From: Anaerolineales bacterium
Lineage (GTDB): Bacteria; Chloroflexota; Anaerolineae; Anaerolineales; UBA4823
Assembly (NCBI GenBank): GCA_016935755.1
Contig: JAFGQI010000068.1
Location: 1-54,510, forward strand
Direction: 5' to 3'
Length of the DNA stretch: 54,510 nt
A model generated the notes under the pieces. It ran no database searches. It was given only the letters and a program-made list of their open reading frames with translations, and was not told the DNA's origin. This document shows positions 25,426-34,149 of this stretch, in pieces. The translations under genes and the position numbers were made by a program. Numbering within the stretch: the first letter of the stretch is position 1; every line of letters starts with the position of its first letter.

Positions 25426-26439
25426 ATGACCTCTCAAAACCCAATTCGCTGTTTTACAACCAAAGATGCCCCAGTGGATGCCCTCAAAGGCGAGCGTATT
25501 GCTATCCTGGGCTATGGTCACCTGGGCCGGCCCTTTGCCCTGAATTTGCGCGACTCCGGCGTGGAAGGGCTGGTGATTGGCAATATTGCCGATGAATATG
25601 CTGACCAGGCGCGTTCCGAAGGATTCTCCGTGCTTTCTCCCGAGCAAGCGACTGCTCAGGCGGATATCATCCTGGTTTTGCTGCCCGACGAGGTGATCCC
25701 GGATATCTTTGCCACAGGCATTGCCCCACACCTGAAGCCCCGATCGGCCATTGTTTTTGCTTCAGGATACGACCTGGCCTATGGTTTAATCACCCCGCCA
25801 GCCGGGGTGGATGTGCTGATGTTAGCCCCGCGCATGGCCGGCGAGAACGCACGACAGCGATTTTTGAACGGCCAGGGTTTCTATGCTTTTGTGTCGGTTG
25901 AGCAGGAAGCCAGCGGGAAAGCCTGGAAGCGCCTGTTGGGGTTGGCAGAGGCGACGGGCATCCTGAAGGCCGGCGCGCTGGAACTGTCTGCCAGCGGAGA
26001 AGCTGATCTGGATCTGCTGGTGGAGCAGACGGTGGGCGCGGCAATTGGGGTTTCAATGATGAATGCCTTTGGCCTGGGGGTGGAGGCGGGCATCCCGGAA
26101 GAAGCGATGGTGCTAGAAATGTACATGTCCGAGGAAATGGAAATGGTCTTTCGCTCCTTCTGCACGGAGGGCTTTTACCGGGCAGCCAAGGTGCACGGCC
26201 CGACGGCTCTGTACGGCGGTTATGTGCGCACAATGCAGCTGCTCCAGTCGGATCTGAGTGACCGTTTTCGCCAGACCATGCAGAACATTCGCAGCGGCGA
26301 ATTTGCGCGCCAGTTCCAGGCGGAGCGGCAGGCAGGCTACCCGATGCTGTCCATTGCAATGGGGATGACCATGGATGACAGCCCGCAGGCTCAGGCTGAG
26401 GTCCGCTTGCGGAAGATGCTGGCGGGAGAGTCAGACTGA
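25426..26439 (+). CDS. IlvC-like (ketol-acid reductoisomerase fold) protein, active site altered
   Basis: 337 aa, the length of class I KARI. The N-terminal Rossmann domain has GYGHLG (29-34) and ALNLRDSG. The all-helical KARI C-domain follows from about residue 183. By eye against remembered IlvC sequences, the catalytic His of FAHGF is Ser113 (FASGY), the Lys of APKAPGH is Arg136, and the second Glu pair reads Glu231/Ser235 instead of Glu/Glu. The Ser of the SISNNAEYG region is also gone, while Asp196 and Glu200 remain. Acetohydroxyacid isomeroreduction is unlikely. It is probably an NAD(P)-dependent reductase acting with the LuxE- and LuxC-like enzymes downstream. Confidence 0.8.
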   Translation: MTSQNPIRCFTTKDAPVDALKGERIAILGYGHLGRPFALNLRDSGVEGLVIGNIADEYADQARSEGFSVLSPEQATAQADIILVLLPDEVIPDIFATGIAPHLKPRSAIVFASGYDLAYGLITPPAGVDVLMLAPRMAGENARQRFLNGQGFYAFVSVEQEASGKAWKRLLGLAEATGILKAGALELSASGEADLDLLVEQTVGAAIGVSMMNAFGLGVEAGIPEEAMVLEMYMSEEMEMVFRSFCTEGFYRAAKVHGPTALYGGYVRTMQLLQSDLSDRFRQTMQNIRSGEFARQFQAERQAGYPMLSIAMGMTMDDSPQAQAEVRLRKMLAGESD

Positions 26440-26478
26440 TCAGCCAGTCCGGTTGGGATGGGGAGGCTGGCGTTCTGA

Positions 26479-27945
26479 ATGGAAGGCCAGCCCAGGCGAA
26501 ACCGGATCAACCGGGATGGGTTGGATGTGATGATATCTGAGTCAACGGCTGCAGCGCATTCTCCAGTGGAAGCTGGGCAGATATCTGGCCCTGCCGCGCT
26601 GGCGGATTTCTGGGATATTTCGCCAGCGCAAAGGAGGAAGGTTTTACTCGAGGCTATCCTGGAAGGGCACGCCCGGCATTACCAGCACAACCGGGCGTAT
26701 CGGGATACCGTCTCAGCGCGCGGGGTTGGCCCTTCCGCCAGCATCGCCGAACTACCGCGCTTGCTGCGGCCCACCGCTCAGACCTTCAAGTCGTATATCG
26801 ATCTGCTGGGTACGCCATTTCCGCAGGACAAGCCAGAGGCATTTCTCGCCTGGGCAGCCGACCAGATTTCCATCGAGCTGCCTCGCCAGCGCTTTCAGCA
26901 GTTTCGCCAGCGTTATGCTTCGCTGGAAGCGCTGCTGCAGGATTTCGAACGCATCTACGCCGACTATGGGCTGGAGGTGTCCACTTCCAGCGGCACTTCG
27001 GGCCGCTCGACGATCATGATACGGGACCAGGACAGCATCCAGCGCACAGTGGAGAGCTTTTACCTGTCTTTTCAACGCTATTTGGGCAGGCTGGCCGATC
27101 ACCGGGCAATATTCATCATGCCGGGCGACACGCGCATCGCCATGGCGCGCATGGTGGGCTTCAGTGTGAAGCGGGTGGGCATCCCGCCTGAACGTACACA
27201 TTTCACCATCCCATTCCCGGCTTACCCGGATCAGGTGCGGGTGCGGGCCGGGCGGACATTCCGCTCCGGCTGGCGCGGCTATGTGGAGCGCCGCTGGATG
27301 AATCCCTTTATGAACTGGATGAATGAAAAATATGTCACCCCGCGCGCCACCCATCTGACGGTCGAACTACTGGAGAGATCTGAAGCGGAGGGCGAAAGGG
27401 TGCTGCTTTTTGGAGGCCTGGCGCAGCTGCACGACGTGGCGCTGCACTTCCAGAGGAGCGGGCGCGCCCTGCGCCTGGCTCCGGGCAGCCTGCTGGGGAC
27501 AGGCGGCGGGTTTAAGGAACTGTATGCTTACACCCCTGAACAAATCCTGACTGATCTGGAGGCGGCAATCCAGATTGTCGATGGCCAGCCTGTCCCCTTC
27601 CGAGATGTGTATGGCATGGCGGAAGGCAACTGGGCGGCCATGCAGTGTTCGCAGGGCAACTACCATATTCCCCCCTGGATTTATGCGGCTGTCCTGGATG
27701 AGGATGATCGCTTGCAGGAAACTCCGGACAGCACTGGCTTGCTGGCATTTTTCGACCCCTTTGGCGGCGGAAGCCTGTTCCCGGCGTTTTTCAAATCTGC
27801 TGATCGGGTCAGGCTGGTCAATGGGACCTGCCTGGAGCACCCGGATTATGCCTGTCCCTGTGGTGAATCGGGTGCATATATCGTTCAAGGCACCATCCGG
27901 CGGGTTGACCTGCTGGACGAGGCGGGCTGCGCGGCGCAGGTATGA
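26479..27945 (+). CDS. LuxE-like acyl-activating enzyme
   Basis: 488 aa, ANL-related LuxE family (acyl-protein synthetase). The AMP-binding loop STSSGTSGRST is at about residues 168-178. FGGLAQLHDVALHFQ, LGTGGGFKEL and DVYGMAEGNWAAMQC follow in the order seen in LuxE. A Cys-rich end, YACPCGESG, lies near residue 455. LuxE activates a fatty acid as acyl-AMP and passes it to the reductase as a thioester. It is about 100 residues longer than Vibrio LuxE, mostly at the N-terminus. It begins 39 bases after the IlvC-like gene, with GGAGG upstream of the chosen ATG; an internal ATG at 26528-26530 is possible. Confidence 0.82.
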   Translation: MEGQPRRNRINRDGLDVMISESTAAAHSPVEAGQISGPAALADFWDISPAQRRKVLLEAILEGHARHYQHNRAYRDTVSARGVGPSASIAELPRLLRPTAQTFKSYIDLLGTPFPQDKPEAFLAWAADQISIELPRQRFQQFRQRYASLEALLQDFERIYADYGLEVSTSSGTSGRSTIMIRDQDSIQRTVESFYLSFQRYLGRLADHRAIFIMPGDTRIAMARMVGFSVKRVGIPPERTHFTIPFPAYPDQVRVRAGRTFRSGWRGYVERRWMNPFMNWMNEKYVTPRATHLTVELLERSEAEGERVLLFGGLAQLHDVALHFQRSGRALRLAPGSLLGTGGGFKELYAYTPEQILTDLEAAIQIVDGQPVPFRDVYGMAEGNWAAMQCSQGNYHIPPWIYAAVLDEDDRLQETPDSTGLLAFFDPFGGGSLFPAFFKSADRVRLVNGTCLEHPDYACPCGESGAYIVQGTIRRVDLLDEAGCAAQV

Positions 27946-27966
27946 TCGGACCGTCTGGCCTTAACA

Positions 27967-29745
27967 ATGGCTGCTGAGGGAATGCACGCGCCAGAGGTGA
28001 TGGACGGGTTTTGGCTGCCGCAGCGGCTGAGAGAAGAGTTGGGGCAGCCCCTGAATGGATACGCAAGCCTGTCATTTGCCTCCGGGCGGCCTAGCCAGCC
28101 CGGCCATGCTGGCGCGATCAGCGCAAGTTGGCCGCTGTGGGGGCCAGGGCAGTGGAAGACGCTGCTGGGGAGATTGAACGAGAACCGCCGAAGCGCCCCA
28201 CAAGGGGATGAGTTCTGGCGGCGGCTGCAGGCTGCTCTGCAGGTCGTTGGGGAGCGACTGGCTGAGCCAACCGATCCGACCCGGCAGATGGCGCTGCAGT
28301 TCATCCCGGGGTACACTGGCTACTCAACAGAAATGATTCAGTTCACTCTGGAGGCGCTGCAATTGATGTCACTCGAGCAGCTGCCGGCGGCGCTTTCCCT
28401 GCAGCCCACCCACCGGGCGACGCGAGCCTGGCAGAGCATGCCCGGCCTGCCGGGGAGGCTGCGGTTTTTCCCCGCGCCAGGCTGGCGGTCGCGTCTGGGG
28501 ACGTTTTCGATCCGCGATGATTACCCCATCTTTGCTCCGCCGGACTACCCTGCACTGGCAGTAGGATATGGGGCGGGGAATGTGCCTGGGACAGCCATGC
28601 TGATCGCTTTGCTGTCCCTCTCCACCACCCTGGCAGGCGAACCGCCCCCGGTGGTGATCGTCAAAAACTCGCGCCTGGAACCGATTTTTGCCCCGCTGAT
28701 GCTGGGCGCGCTGGAGCAGGTTGACCCTGACCTGCTGTCAACCCTGGCAGTGCTGGTGTGGGATTATGAAGATGCGGCGGTGCAGGAGGTGCTGCTGGGT
28801 GAGGCGGAGGTGGTGATCGCGGCTGCCAGCGATGAGACCATCACCCAAATCCGGGCACAGGTCGAACGAGCCTACAATCTCCGCGCCAGGCAGTTCCTGG
28901 CGAACAAATCGAAGGGGACGCCTTCGCCGCCGCTCCGTCCGATGCGTTTTCACGCCCACGGGCATAAAGTCAGCTTCTCGGTGATCGGACGGGAAGTGCT
29001 GCAGAAAAATCTGCTCGAGGCTGGCTCTGGGATGCTGCTGGTGGATATTGTCAGCCTGCTGGCGGCGCTGGATTCGGTTTTTTGGGACCAGAACGGCTGT
29101 CTTTCTTCTCGTGTGCATTTTGTCGAAGAGAGCGGCCGGGCCGGTTACAGCGCGGTGGAGTATGCTGAACGGCTGGCGGCGCAGATGCGCATGCTGGCGG
29201 CTGCTCTGCCGCGCGGCGCCTGGCCGCGCCAGCTGCTGCATGACCGCTTTGATCGCTATAAACAGCTGGAGAAGACTTCGCAGGTGCAGGTCTTGTCTGG
29301 CTATGAGGATGAGTTCCTGGTGGCGGTCGACCGGCGGACCCTTGGGGAGGCGGGGGTGCGCGCCCAGGTCAACGACTGCCAGGGTCGGGTGATCGTGGTG
29401 CGGCCGGTGGCCGATCTGATGGAAGTGCCTGAGGGCTACCTGCGCTGGCTGGCGCCTGCCAACCTGCAGTCTTTAAGCGTGGCGGTGGGGCAGCCGGGGA
29501 CAGGTTTGAGCGAGTCTTTCTTGCGGTTTGCCGAAGCCTGCGGCAAGCGAGGGGTGACCGCTATCCGCACAGCCGGTCGCGGCGCCTTTCCGCAGCTGGC
29601 CTACTCGTGGGATGGGCTGATCCCGCTGGACTTGCTGCACCCACGCGTGGGGGGGCATTTCACCACGCTTGAGTTTGATGATCCCTACGAGCAGATCCTG
29701 GAGACCTACCGGGCTGTCCTGGCGAAGCTCAACCCGGCAGGATAA
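27967..29745 (+). CDS. LuxC-like acyl thioester reductase
   Basis: 592 aa, aldehyde-dehydrogenase-like LuxC family. The nucleotide-binding half shows AVGYGAGNVPGTAM and VKNSRLEPIFAPL. The probable catalytic Cys378 is in WDQNGCLSSRVHFVEE, matching the LuxC active-site context. The N-terminal 90 residues are extra compared with bioluminescence LuxC (about 480 aa). The expected reaction is reduction of an acyl thioester to an aldehyde with NADPH. The start is the ATG at 27967, 21 bases after the LuxE-like stop; ATG 27982, with GAGG before it, is an alternative. The 3' end overlaps the GH36 gene by 17 bases. Confidence 0.82.
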   Translation: MAAEGMHAPEVMDGFWLPQRLREELGQPLNGYASLSFASGRPSQPGHAGAISASWPLWGPGQWKTLLGRLNENRRSAPQGDEFWRRLQAALQVVGERLAEPTDPTRQMALQFIPGYTGYSTEMIQFTLEALQLMSLEQLPAALSLQPTHRATRAWQSMPGLPGRLRFFPAPGWRSRLGTFSIRDDYPIFAPPDYPALAVGYGAGNVPGTAMLIALLSLSTTLAGEPPPVVIVKNSRLEPIFAPLMLGALEQVDPDLLSTLAVLVWDYEDAAVQEVLLGEAEVVIAAASDETITQIRAQVERAYNLRARQFLANKSKGTPSPPLRPMRFHAHGHKVSFSVIGREVLQKNLLEAGSGMLLVDIVSLLAALDSVFWDQNGCLSSRVHFVEESGRAGYSAVEYAERLAAQMRMLAAALPRGAWPRQLLHDRFDRYKQLEKTSQVQVLSGYEDEFLVAVDRRTLGEAGVRAQVNDCQGRVIVVRPVADLMEVPEGYLRWLAPANLQSLSVAVGQPGTGLSESFLRFAEACGKRGVTAIRTAGRGAFPQLAYSWDGLIPLDLLHPRVGGHFTTLEFDDPYEQILETYRAVLAKLNPAG

Positions 29746-32143
29746 CCAAACGGGCGGCGCCCTGGAAACCCAGGCTGATTTTATACAGATGCAGTGCCGC
29801 GCCGGTCGCTCCTAAGCCGGCTGAAAGGCTGACCGGCTCAGTGTTGAGGCGAGCCCTGGCGGACGCCCAGGGCAGGGCCAGCCAGATTTCCCCTTCAACT
29901 TTGCGCTCCAGGTCGGCAAAATCTATCTCGAAGGCATCTTCACCTGCCTGGCAGGCGCGGATTTCGCCGCCCTGGGTGATGTGCAGGGTGCTGCCTACCA
30001 GGCGCGGCCGTCCATCCAGGCGGCAGAGGCGCAGCAGACGGCAGCCGTGGGGGGGGATCTCTCCCAGCGAGATGGTCGCGCCCTGGTGCTGGTGGTAAGT
30101 GCGCTGCCAGAAGTCGAAAACATGCAGGTCTTCGTCCGGCTTGAAGCCCAGACGCTCGACCGGCAGACGGGGCGCGGCGGGTTGATCCTGCCAGTTGAAG
30201 ATGGCGACCACCTGCCAGTCTCCCCAGGGCTGGCGCATGGGCAGGTCGTAAATCTCGGGCATCTCGCGCTCCAGCCAGTCCAGCGGCTGGCCTCCAGGGC
30301 TCAGGATGGGCGTCAGCAGGCTGACCAGCTGCTGGCGTTGCGGGCTGAGGCGGGTGAGATCGTCGCTGTTGATCAGCAGGCCGCCGCTCAGCCCCACCAG
30401 ACTGAGGCTGCTGATGACTTCAGCTTCGCTCAGGCGGGTATCTTGATCGCGCGCCATCAGGCAGTCCGGGTCGCTCCACCACCAGCGGCGGTGCAGCGCG
30501 CTCAGGCCGAGGGTGTGGCGAACGTTGTTGCGCAGGCTGGCGACGGAGCGCTCGCTGCGGATCAAGCGGCCCGCCCAGGGGATATTCCAAAGGTGAGGAA
30601 ACCAAGCGGGGGCGGTATCGGGGCCGACGCGCATGGCGTCCACGATGCCGATGGCCGGGCCGAAGGGGCAGCCGCAGCCGAGCAGGAAGGTCTCGTCGCC
30701 AAGCCCCTGGCGGATGGCCTGCATGCCCTGGCGGAAGACCTGGGCGCGGGTCAGGTTGGGATTACAGCGCAGGCCGGGCAGGGCGCCAGCGTAGACAAAA
30801 TCGGTCTTGACGAAGCCGAAGCCCCACTGGTGAACGATCTTGTCCATCAGCGCCCGCAGGTGATCCAAAACGGCGGGATGGCTGGCGTCGAGGGCGCAGC
30901 CCCAATTATGGGTGAAGAATCCACTGCGCATGGGCTTGCCCCGGTTATCTCTGACCAGCCAGTCCGGATGCTGCTGCGCCAGGCGGGAGCGGGGATCGAC
31001 TACGAAGGGCGCCAGCCACAGGCCGGGGGTGTAGCCCTTCCGGCGCACCTGTTCTGCCAGATAAGCCAGCCCGTGCGGGAATTTGGCATTGCAGGTATCC
31101 CAATCCCCCCAGGCTGACTGGTAGCCGTCATCCAGCTGGACGGTGCGGAAGGGGAGGGTGTCCTGCAGGCGGTCGATGGCTTCAAGGTTGGCCAGGAAGA
31201 GGTCTTCGCTGATATTTTCAAAGAAATGGTACCAGTGGTTCCACTTGGCGGAGGGCGGGGCAGCGGGCAGGCGGGGCTGCATCTGGCGGGCCACGGCCTG
31301 GGTGAAATCTGCGGCTGGGTCGAAGGCGGGCAGGTCGATGAACTGGAGATAGCCCCATTCGGAGGCCAGCTCTGCGCCCGGCTGGAGGGCGATGCCATCG
31401 GCCTGGGCAATTAAGGAGAAAGCATTGCGCCGCGGGCTGCAGTCGGCGTGCAGGACGCCGAACTGGTCAGCGGTGGAGACAAAGCCCGCCAGGAGGGCGG
31501 CTTTCTGGTCGGTCAGCAGGCCCCAGCCCTCGCCCCAGAACTCGCCCCGCCTGCGCCCGATGGGCAGGGCGGGGTTGAAGACCATCTTACCAGCGATTAA
31601 ACCCAGGCGAGTGGTGATATCCTTTTGATCCCCGTGCCGCAGCCCGGAATAGACCCAATCGTGCCAGCCGACCTTGAAGAAGCTGAGCATCTGCGCCTGC
31701 GCGCCGAAGCGCACCTGCCCGTGATTGTCATGCCCGGCTTGCAGCAGGGAGAACTCGTGAATGTGCAGGGGCTGGGCGCCCAGGTTCTGGACTGCCAGGC
31801 GCAGCAGCAGGAAGGGCTGCTGCTCATACAGCCTAAAAGTCAGCCCCGGCGCGAGCGGAAAGCCCTTTGCTCCACCTCTTACGCAAAGCTCTAACCCCGA
31901 TCCGTGAATATCTTGAAAAGCGTGCTGTTCTACTGCCTGTGGGGGATCCAGTTCCTGGATGAAGACTGGCGGTTGACCCGCCAGGGCGGCGCGCAGCCCC
32001 ACGCGGGCGCCATCCAGGCGCGGGTAGGTTCTGCCAGCGGGGCTGAGGCTCAGGCAGCCATTCAGGAGGTTATACTGGAGGGTAAGAGAGGGGGATTCCA
32101 GGAAAAGCTGGTGATCTTGTGTGCGGCAGGTGGTGGAGGGCAT
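29729..32143 (-). CDS. GH36-family alpha-galactosidase-like hydrolase
   Basis: 804 aa. An N-terminal beta-supersandwich domain (about 1-320) is followed by the TIM barrel and a C-terminal beta domain. Barrel motifs: TVQLDDGYQSAWGDW, PGLWLAPF, FGFVKTDFVYAG with nucleophile Asp448, RVGPDTAPAW with acid/base Asp509. These fit retaining GH36 alpha-galactosidases; related GH27/31-type or N-acetylgalactosaminidase activity cannot be excluded. No signal peptide, so cytosolic degradation of imported galactosides is inferred. AAGGAAA lies before the ATG. It converges on the LuxC-like gene. Confidence 0.87.
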   Translation of the reverse strand: MPSTTCRTQDHQLFLESPSLTLQYNLLNGCLSLSPAGRTYPRLDGARVGLRAALAGQPPVFIQELDPPQAVEQHAFQDIHGSGLELCVRGGAKGFPLAPGLTFRLYEQQPFLLLRLAVQNLGAQPLHIHEFSLLQAGHDNHGQVRFGAQAQMLSFFKVGWHDWVYSGLRHGDQKDITTRLGLIAGKMVFNPALPIGRRRGEFWGEGWGLLTDQKAALLAGFVSTADQFGVLHADCSPRRNAFSLIAQADGIALQPGAELASEWGYLQFIDLPAFDPAADFTQAVARQMQPRLPAAPPSAKWNHWYHFFENISEDLFLANLEAIDRLQDTLPFRTVQLDDGYQSAWGDWDTCNAKFPHGLAYLAEQVRRKGYTPGLWLAPFVVDPRSRLAQQHPDWLVRDNRGKPMRSGFFTHNWGCALDASHPAVLDHLRALMDKIVHQWGFGFVKTDFVYAGALPGLRCNPNLTRAQVFRQGMQAIRQGLGDETFLLGCGCPFGPAIGIVDAMRVGPDTAPAWFPHLWNIPWAGRLIRSERSVASLRNNVRHTLGLSALHRRWWWSDPDCLMARDQDTRLSEAEVISSLSLVGLSGGLLINSDDLTRLSPQRQQLVSLLTPILSPGGQPLDWLEREMPEIYDLPMRQPWGDWQVVAIFNWQDQPAAPRLPVERLGFKPDEDLHVFDFWQRTYHQHQGATISLGEIPPHGCRLLRLCRLDGRPRLVGSTLHITQGGEIRACQAGEDAFEIDFADLERKVEGEIWLALPWASARARLNTEPVSLSAGLGATGAALHLYKISLGFQGAARLVILPG

Positions 32144-32154
32144 AATGGGTTTCC

Positions 32155-32394
32155 TTGAGATGGAGCTGCTCAGGTGATGTTATTATAGTCTGGATGCAAG
32201 CAGTTGATTACTTCTTGTGGGCATTGCAACGTTTCTATGAGCGCCGTGAAGACCGTTATGTGGAGTTGCTCTGGACAGCATTTCGGCTGGTATATGATCT
32301 GGATGATACTCGTAAGACCCCTTATGGCGTGTATTACACGCAGAAAAAGCCGCTGACATTAGCGGCTCTGGAAAATGACTCGCCAGGGATATAG
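32155..32394 (+). pseudogene. DUF3800 protein, C-terminal fragment
   Basis: An open stretch encodes, from the ATG at 32194, AVDYFLWALQRFYERREDRY followed by VELLWTAF..LVYDLDDTRKTPYGVYYT. I recognise this as the end of DUF3800 proteins (VADYFLWALQRLYE...HDLDDTR), which are mobile-element-associated and usually 200-250 aa. The rest is absent: upstream sequence is the GH36 promoter region. It is most likely a remnant left by recombination. Confidence 0.6.
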
Positions 32395-32663
32395 AACTGA
32401 ACTGACCGCAGTCAGATAATTACACGGCGTGGAGCCGAATTTTGTCCACTGGCAACCCCATAATAGCATGAAACAACGTTTTGTCAAATTATTCGGTCCA
32501 GGGATCAGGTTTGAAAGCCGAAAGATGATATTTCATCGACTCGATGAACCGTGGCGTTTTTTCGAGGTTGGCGCGATAATCAATCAAGAGTCTTGCTTGC
32601 CCAGCTGCCGCTAACAAAAGCCGTTGGGCGAGACGCTGGGTATGTATGCCGCGGAGGTGAACC
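32395..32663. other. Non-coding stretch with possible relict ends
   Basis: No convincing gene. Near its end, GCTAACAAAAGCCGTTGGGC (32610-32630 region) carries a GTTRRRY-like core, as in integron attC ends, ahead of the gene at 32664. A 58-codon minus-strand frame (32489-32665) reads like protein but has no support beyond composition. The left part is AT-richer than the neighbours. Confidence 0.3.
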
Positions 32664-33479
32664 ATGGAAAATCAGAAGCTATTACCGGTTCTCAGCCTGT
32701 CCCTTGGCCTGGCAGGAGTAATCCTGATGCTGGCAGACGTTTTGGGCGTCACTTACCAGTGGCAGCTATCTGCCGCGGCGATCTTGTCCTCCCTGGCATC
32801 GTTTGCTGTTGGCGGACCAATTCTCCTGGCAGTATTCCTCACAGGAAGCACGGCCAACGCCACTTCCCTCGACTATCTCCTGCTGATTGGCTATGTGCTC
32901 AGCTTTATCTGCACATTGGCGCTGGCGCGCAGCCTGGGCAGGAGGATGAACCGCTGGGGATTATTGGGCTTCTTATCACCGTTCATCCCCCCAATCATCC
33001 TGGCAGCGATCGCTTCACGGGAGGAGCCATCTCAGGCAGCTGGACCATCACGATCCCTGCCGGCTGCGGCTGCTGCCCCAGCCAGCACACCTGGAGCGGC
33101 GCCGCTGAGCCGCAGCCAAATCCACCAGCTGGCGGAGACGATTCTAAATTCGAGCAGTTTTGGGATGGAGCAAATCCGCGCCAGGGATGAGCTGCGAGCA
33201 CATCAGCAAGAACCGGGCGTGAAAGAGTTCTTCACCCAGGCGCTGGAGCAGGAGCCCGATGCTGACCGCAGGATAAAAATCGTCAAGCTGCTTGGCAGTT
33301 TCCCGGTTGGATGGGCCATCACGCTGCTCAACGAGGCAGCCGCCAATGATCCACACACCGCGACCGCGGATGAATATTATCCCTCTTCTGATCCGGATGT
33401 CGAGGAGATGCGCTCGCATGTCACCATCTGGCCCGTGCGCGAGGCGGCTGAGAAAGCAGTGAAAGGGTCCGGCAGGTAA
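32664..33479 (+). CDS. Membrane protein with C-terminal HEAT-like region, unknown
   Basis: 271 aa. Four hydrophobic helices lie within about residues 8-115. A Pro/Ala linker (about 120-150) leads to a soluble helical domain (about 150-270) whose pattern (LGSFPVGWAITLLNEAA, WPVREAAEKAV) resembles single HEAT repeats. GCGGAGGTGAACC before the ATG is a good ribosome-binding site. No family recognised; no catalytic motif seen. Confidence 0.6.
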   Translation: MENQKLLPVLSLSLGLAGVILMLADVLGVTYQWQLSAAAILSSLASFAVGGPILLAVFLTGSTANATSLDYLLLIGYVLSFICTLALARSLGRRMNRWGLLGFLSPFIPPIILAAIASREEPSQAAGPSRSLPAAAAAPASTPGAAPLSRSQIHQLAETILNSSSFGMEQIRARDELRAHQQEPGVKEFFTQALEQEPDADRRIKIVKLLGSFPVGWAITLLNEAAANDPHTATADEYYPSSDPDVEEMRSHVTIWPVREAAEKAVKGSGR

Positions 33480-33541
33480 CAAGATGGTTAGCGCTGAAGA
33501 TGCCATCAGCATCTACATCTCAATTTAAGGAGCCAATGACC

Positions 33542-34099
33542 ATGCGACCAGCACTCAGCTATCCAGAAAATGTGGTCCCATCCCTGCGCTTCCAATTTTG
33601 CCCGATGTGCACTGCACAGTTAGTACGTGAGGTCATCTTTGATGATAACATCCCGCGGGTCAAATGTCCGCAGTGCGGCTGGATCCAGCTCTCTTCCAAC
33701 GCAGTGGCGGTTGTGGTCGTCGCGCACAGTCCAGAGGGGATGGCCGCCATCCTGCCGCCGGGAGAAGCAGGCGCTGGACTGCCGGCAGGCCTGGTGGAAT
33801 ATGGGGAAGACCCCGCCGAGGCGGCGGTGCGAGAGGTGCTGGAGGAGACAGGGCTGGAGGCACGGATCGTCGACTGCCTGGGTTGGATCTTTGTGAACCG
33901 CGCCAGCTGGCCGGGGCCGATGATCCAAATCATGTATGAAGCAGAGATTGTGGGCGGCCAGCTCAAAGGCAGCGATGAAGGCGCAGCACGGATATTCCCC
34001 TGGGGTGAACTGCCTGCCATCTCTCCCACGCGCACGGGGAGTCAAAAGGCGATGCAGGCGTATCTTGAAAAAGCAAGCGGCGGGACAGGCAAACCTTAG
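33542..34099 (+). CDS. Nudix hydrolase with zinc ribbon
   Basis: 185 aa from ATG 33542, nine bases after AAGGAG; ATG 33536 and a further upstream start are in frame. An N-terminal zinc ribbon (CPMC and CPQC) precedes the Nudix fold. The Nudix box is complete: G-LVEYG-E-DPAEAAV-REVLEETGL. Such proteins hydrolyse nucleoside diphosphates linked to another group; the zinc ribbon recalls NADH pyrophosphatase NudC, but the protein is shorter. A decayed copy of its C-terminus lies at 36102-36227. Confidence 0.85.
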   Translation: MRPALSYPENVVPSLRFQFCPMCTAQLVREVIFDDNIPRVKCPQCGWIQLSSNAVAVVVVAHSPEGMAAILPPGEAGAGLPAGLVEYGEDPAEAAVREVLEETGLEARIVDCLGWIFVNRASWPGPMIQIMYEAEIVGGQLKGSDEGAARIFPWGELPAISPTRTGSQKAMQAYLEKASGGTGKP

Positions 34100-34149
34100 C
34101 CCGTTCATACTGCGCATTTTATGGAAAGATTGAGGATTATTGACAACTG

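Noticed and set aside
29981..31117. 378-codon open frame on the plus strand within the GH36 gene
   Set aside because: The opposite strand carries all GH36 active-site motifs; this frame has Gln/Ala-rich shadow composition and no domain pattern.
32489..32665. 58-codon minus-strand frame ending in KPDPWTE
   Set aside because: The composition is protein-like, but I recognise no family, it overlaps the start of the gene at 32664, and it covers the attC-like core.
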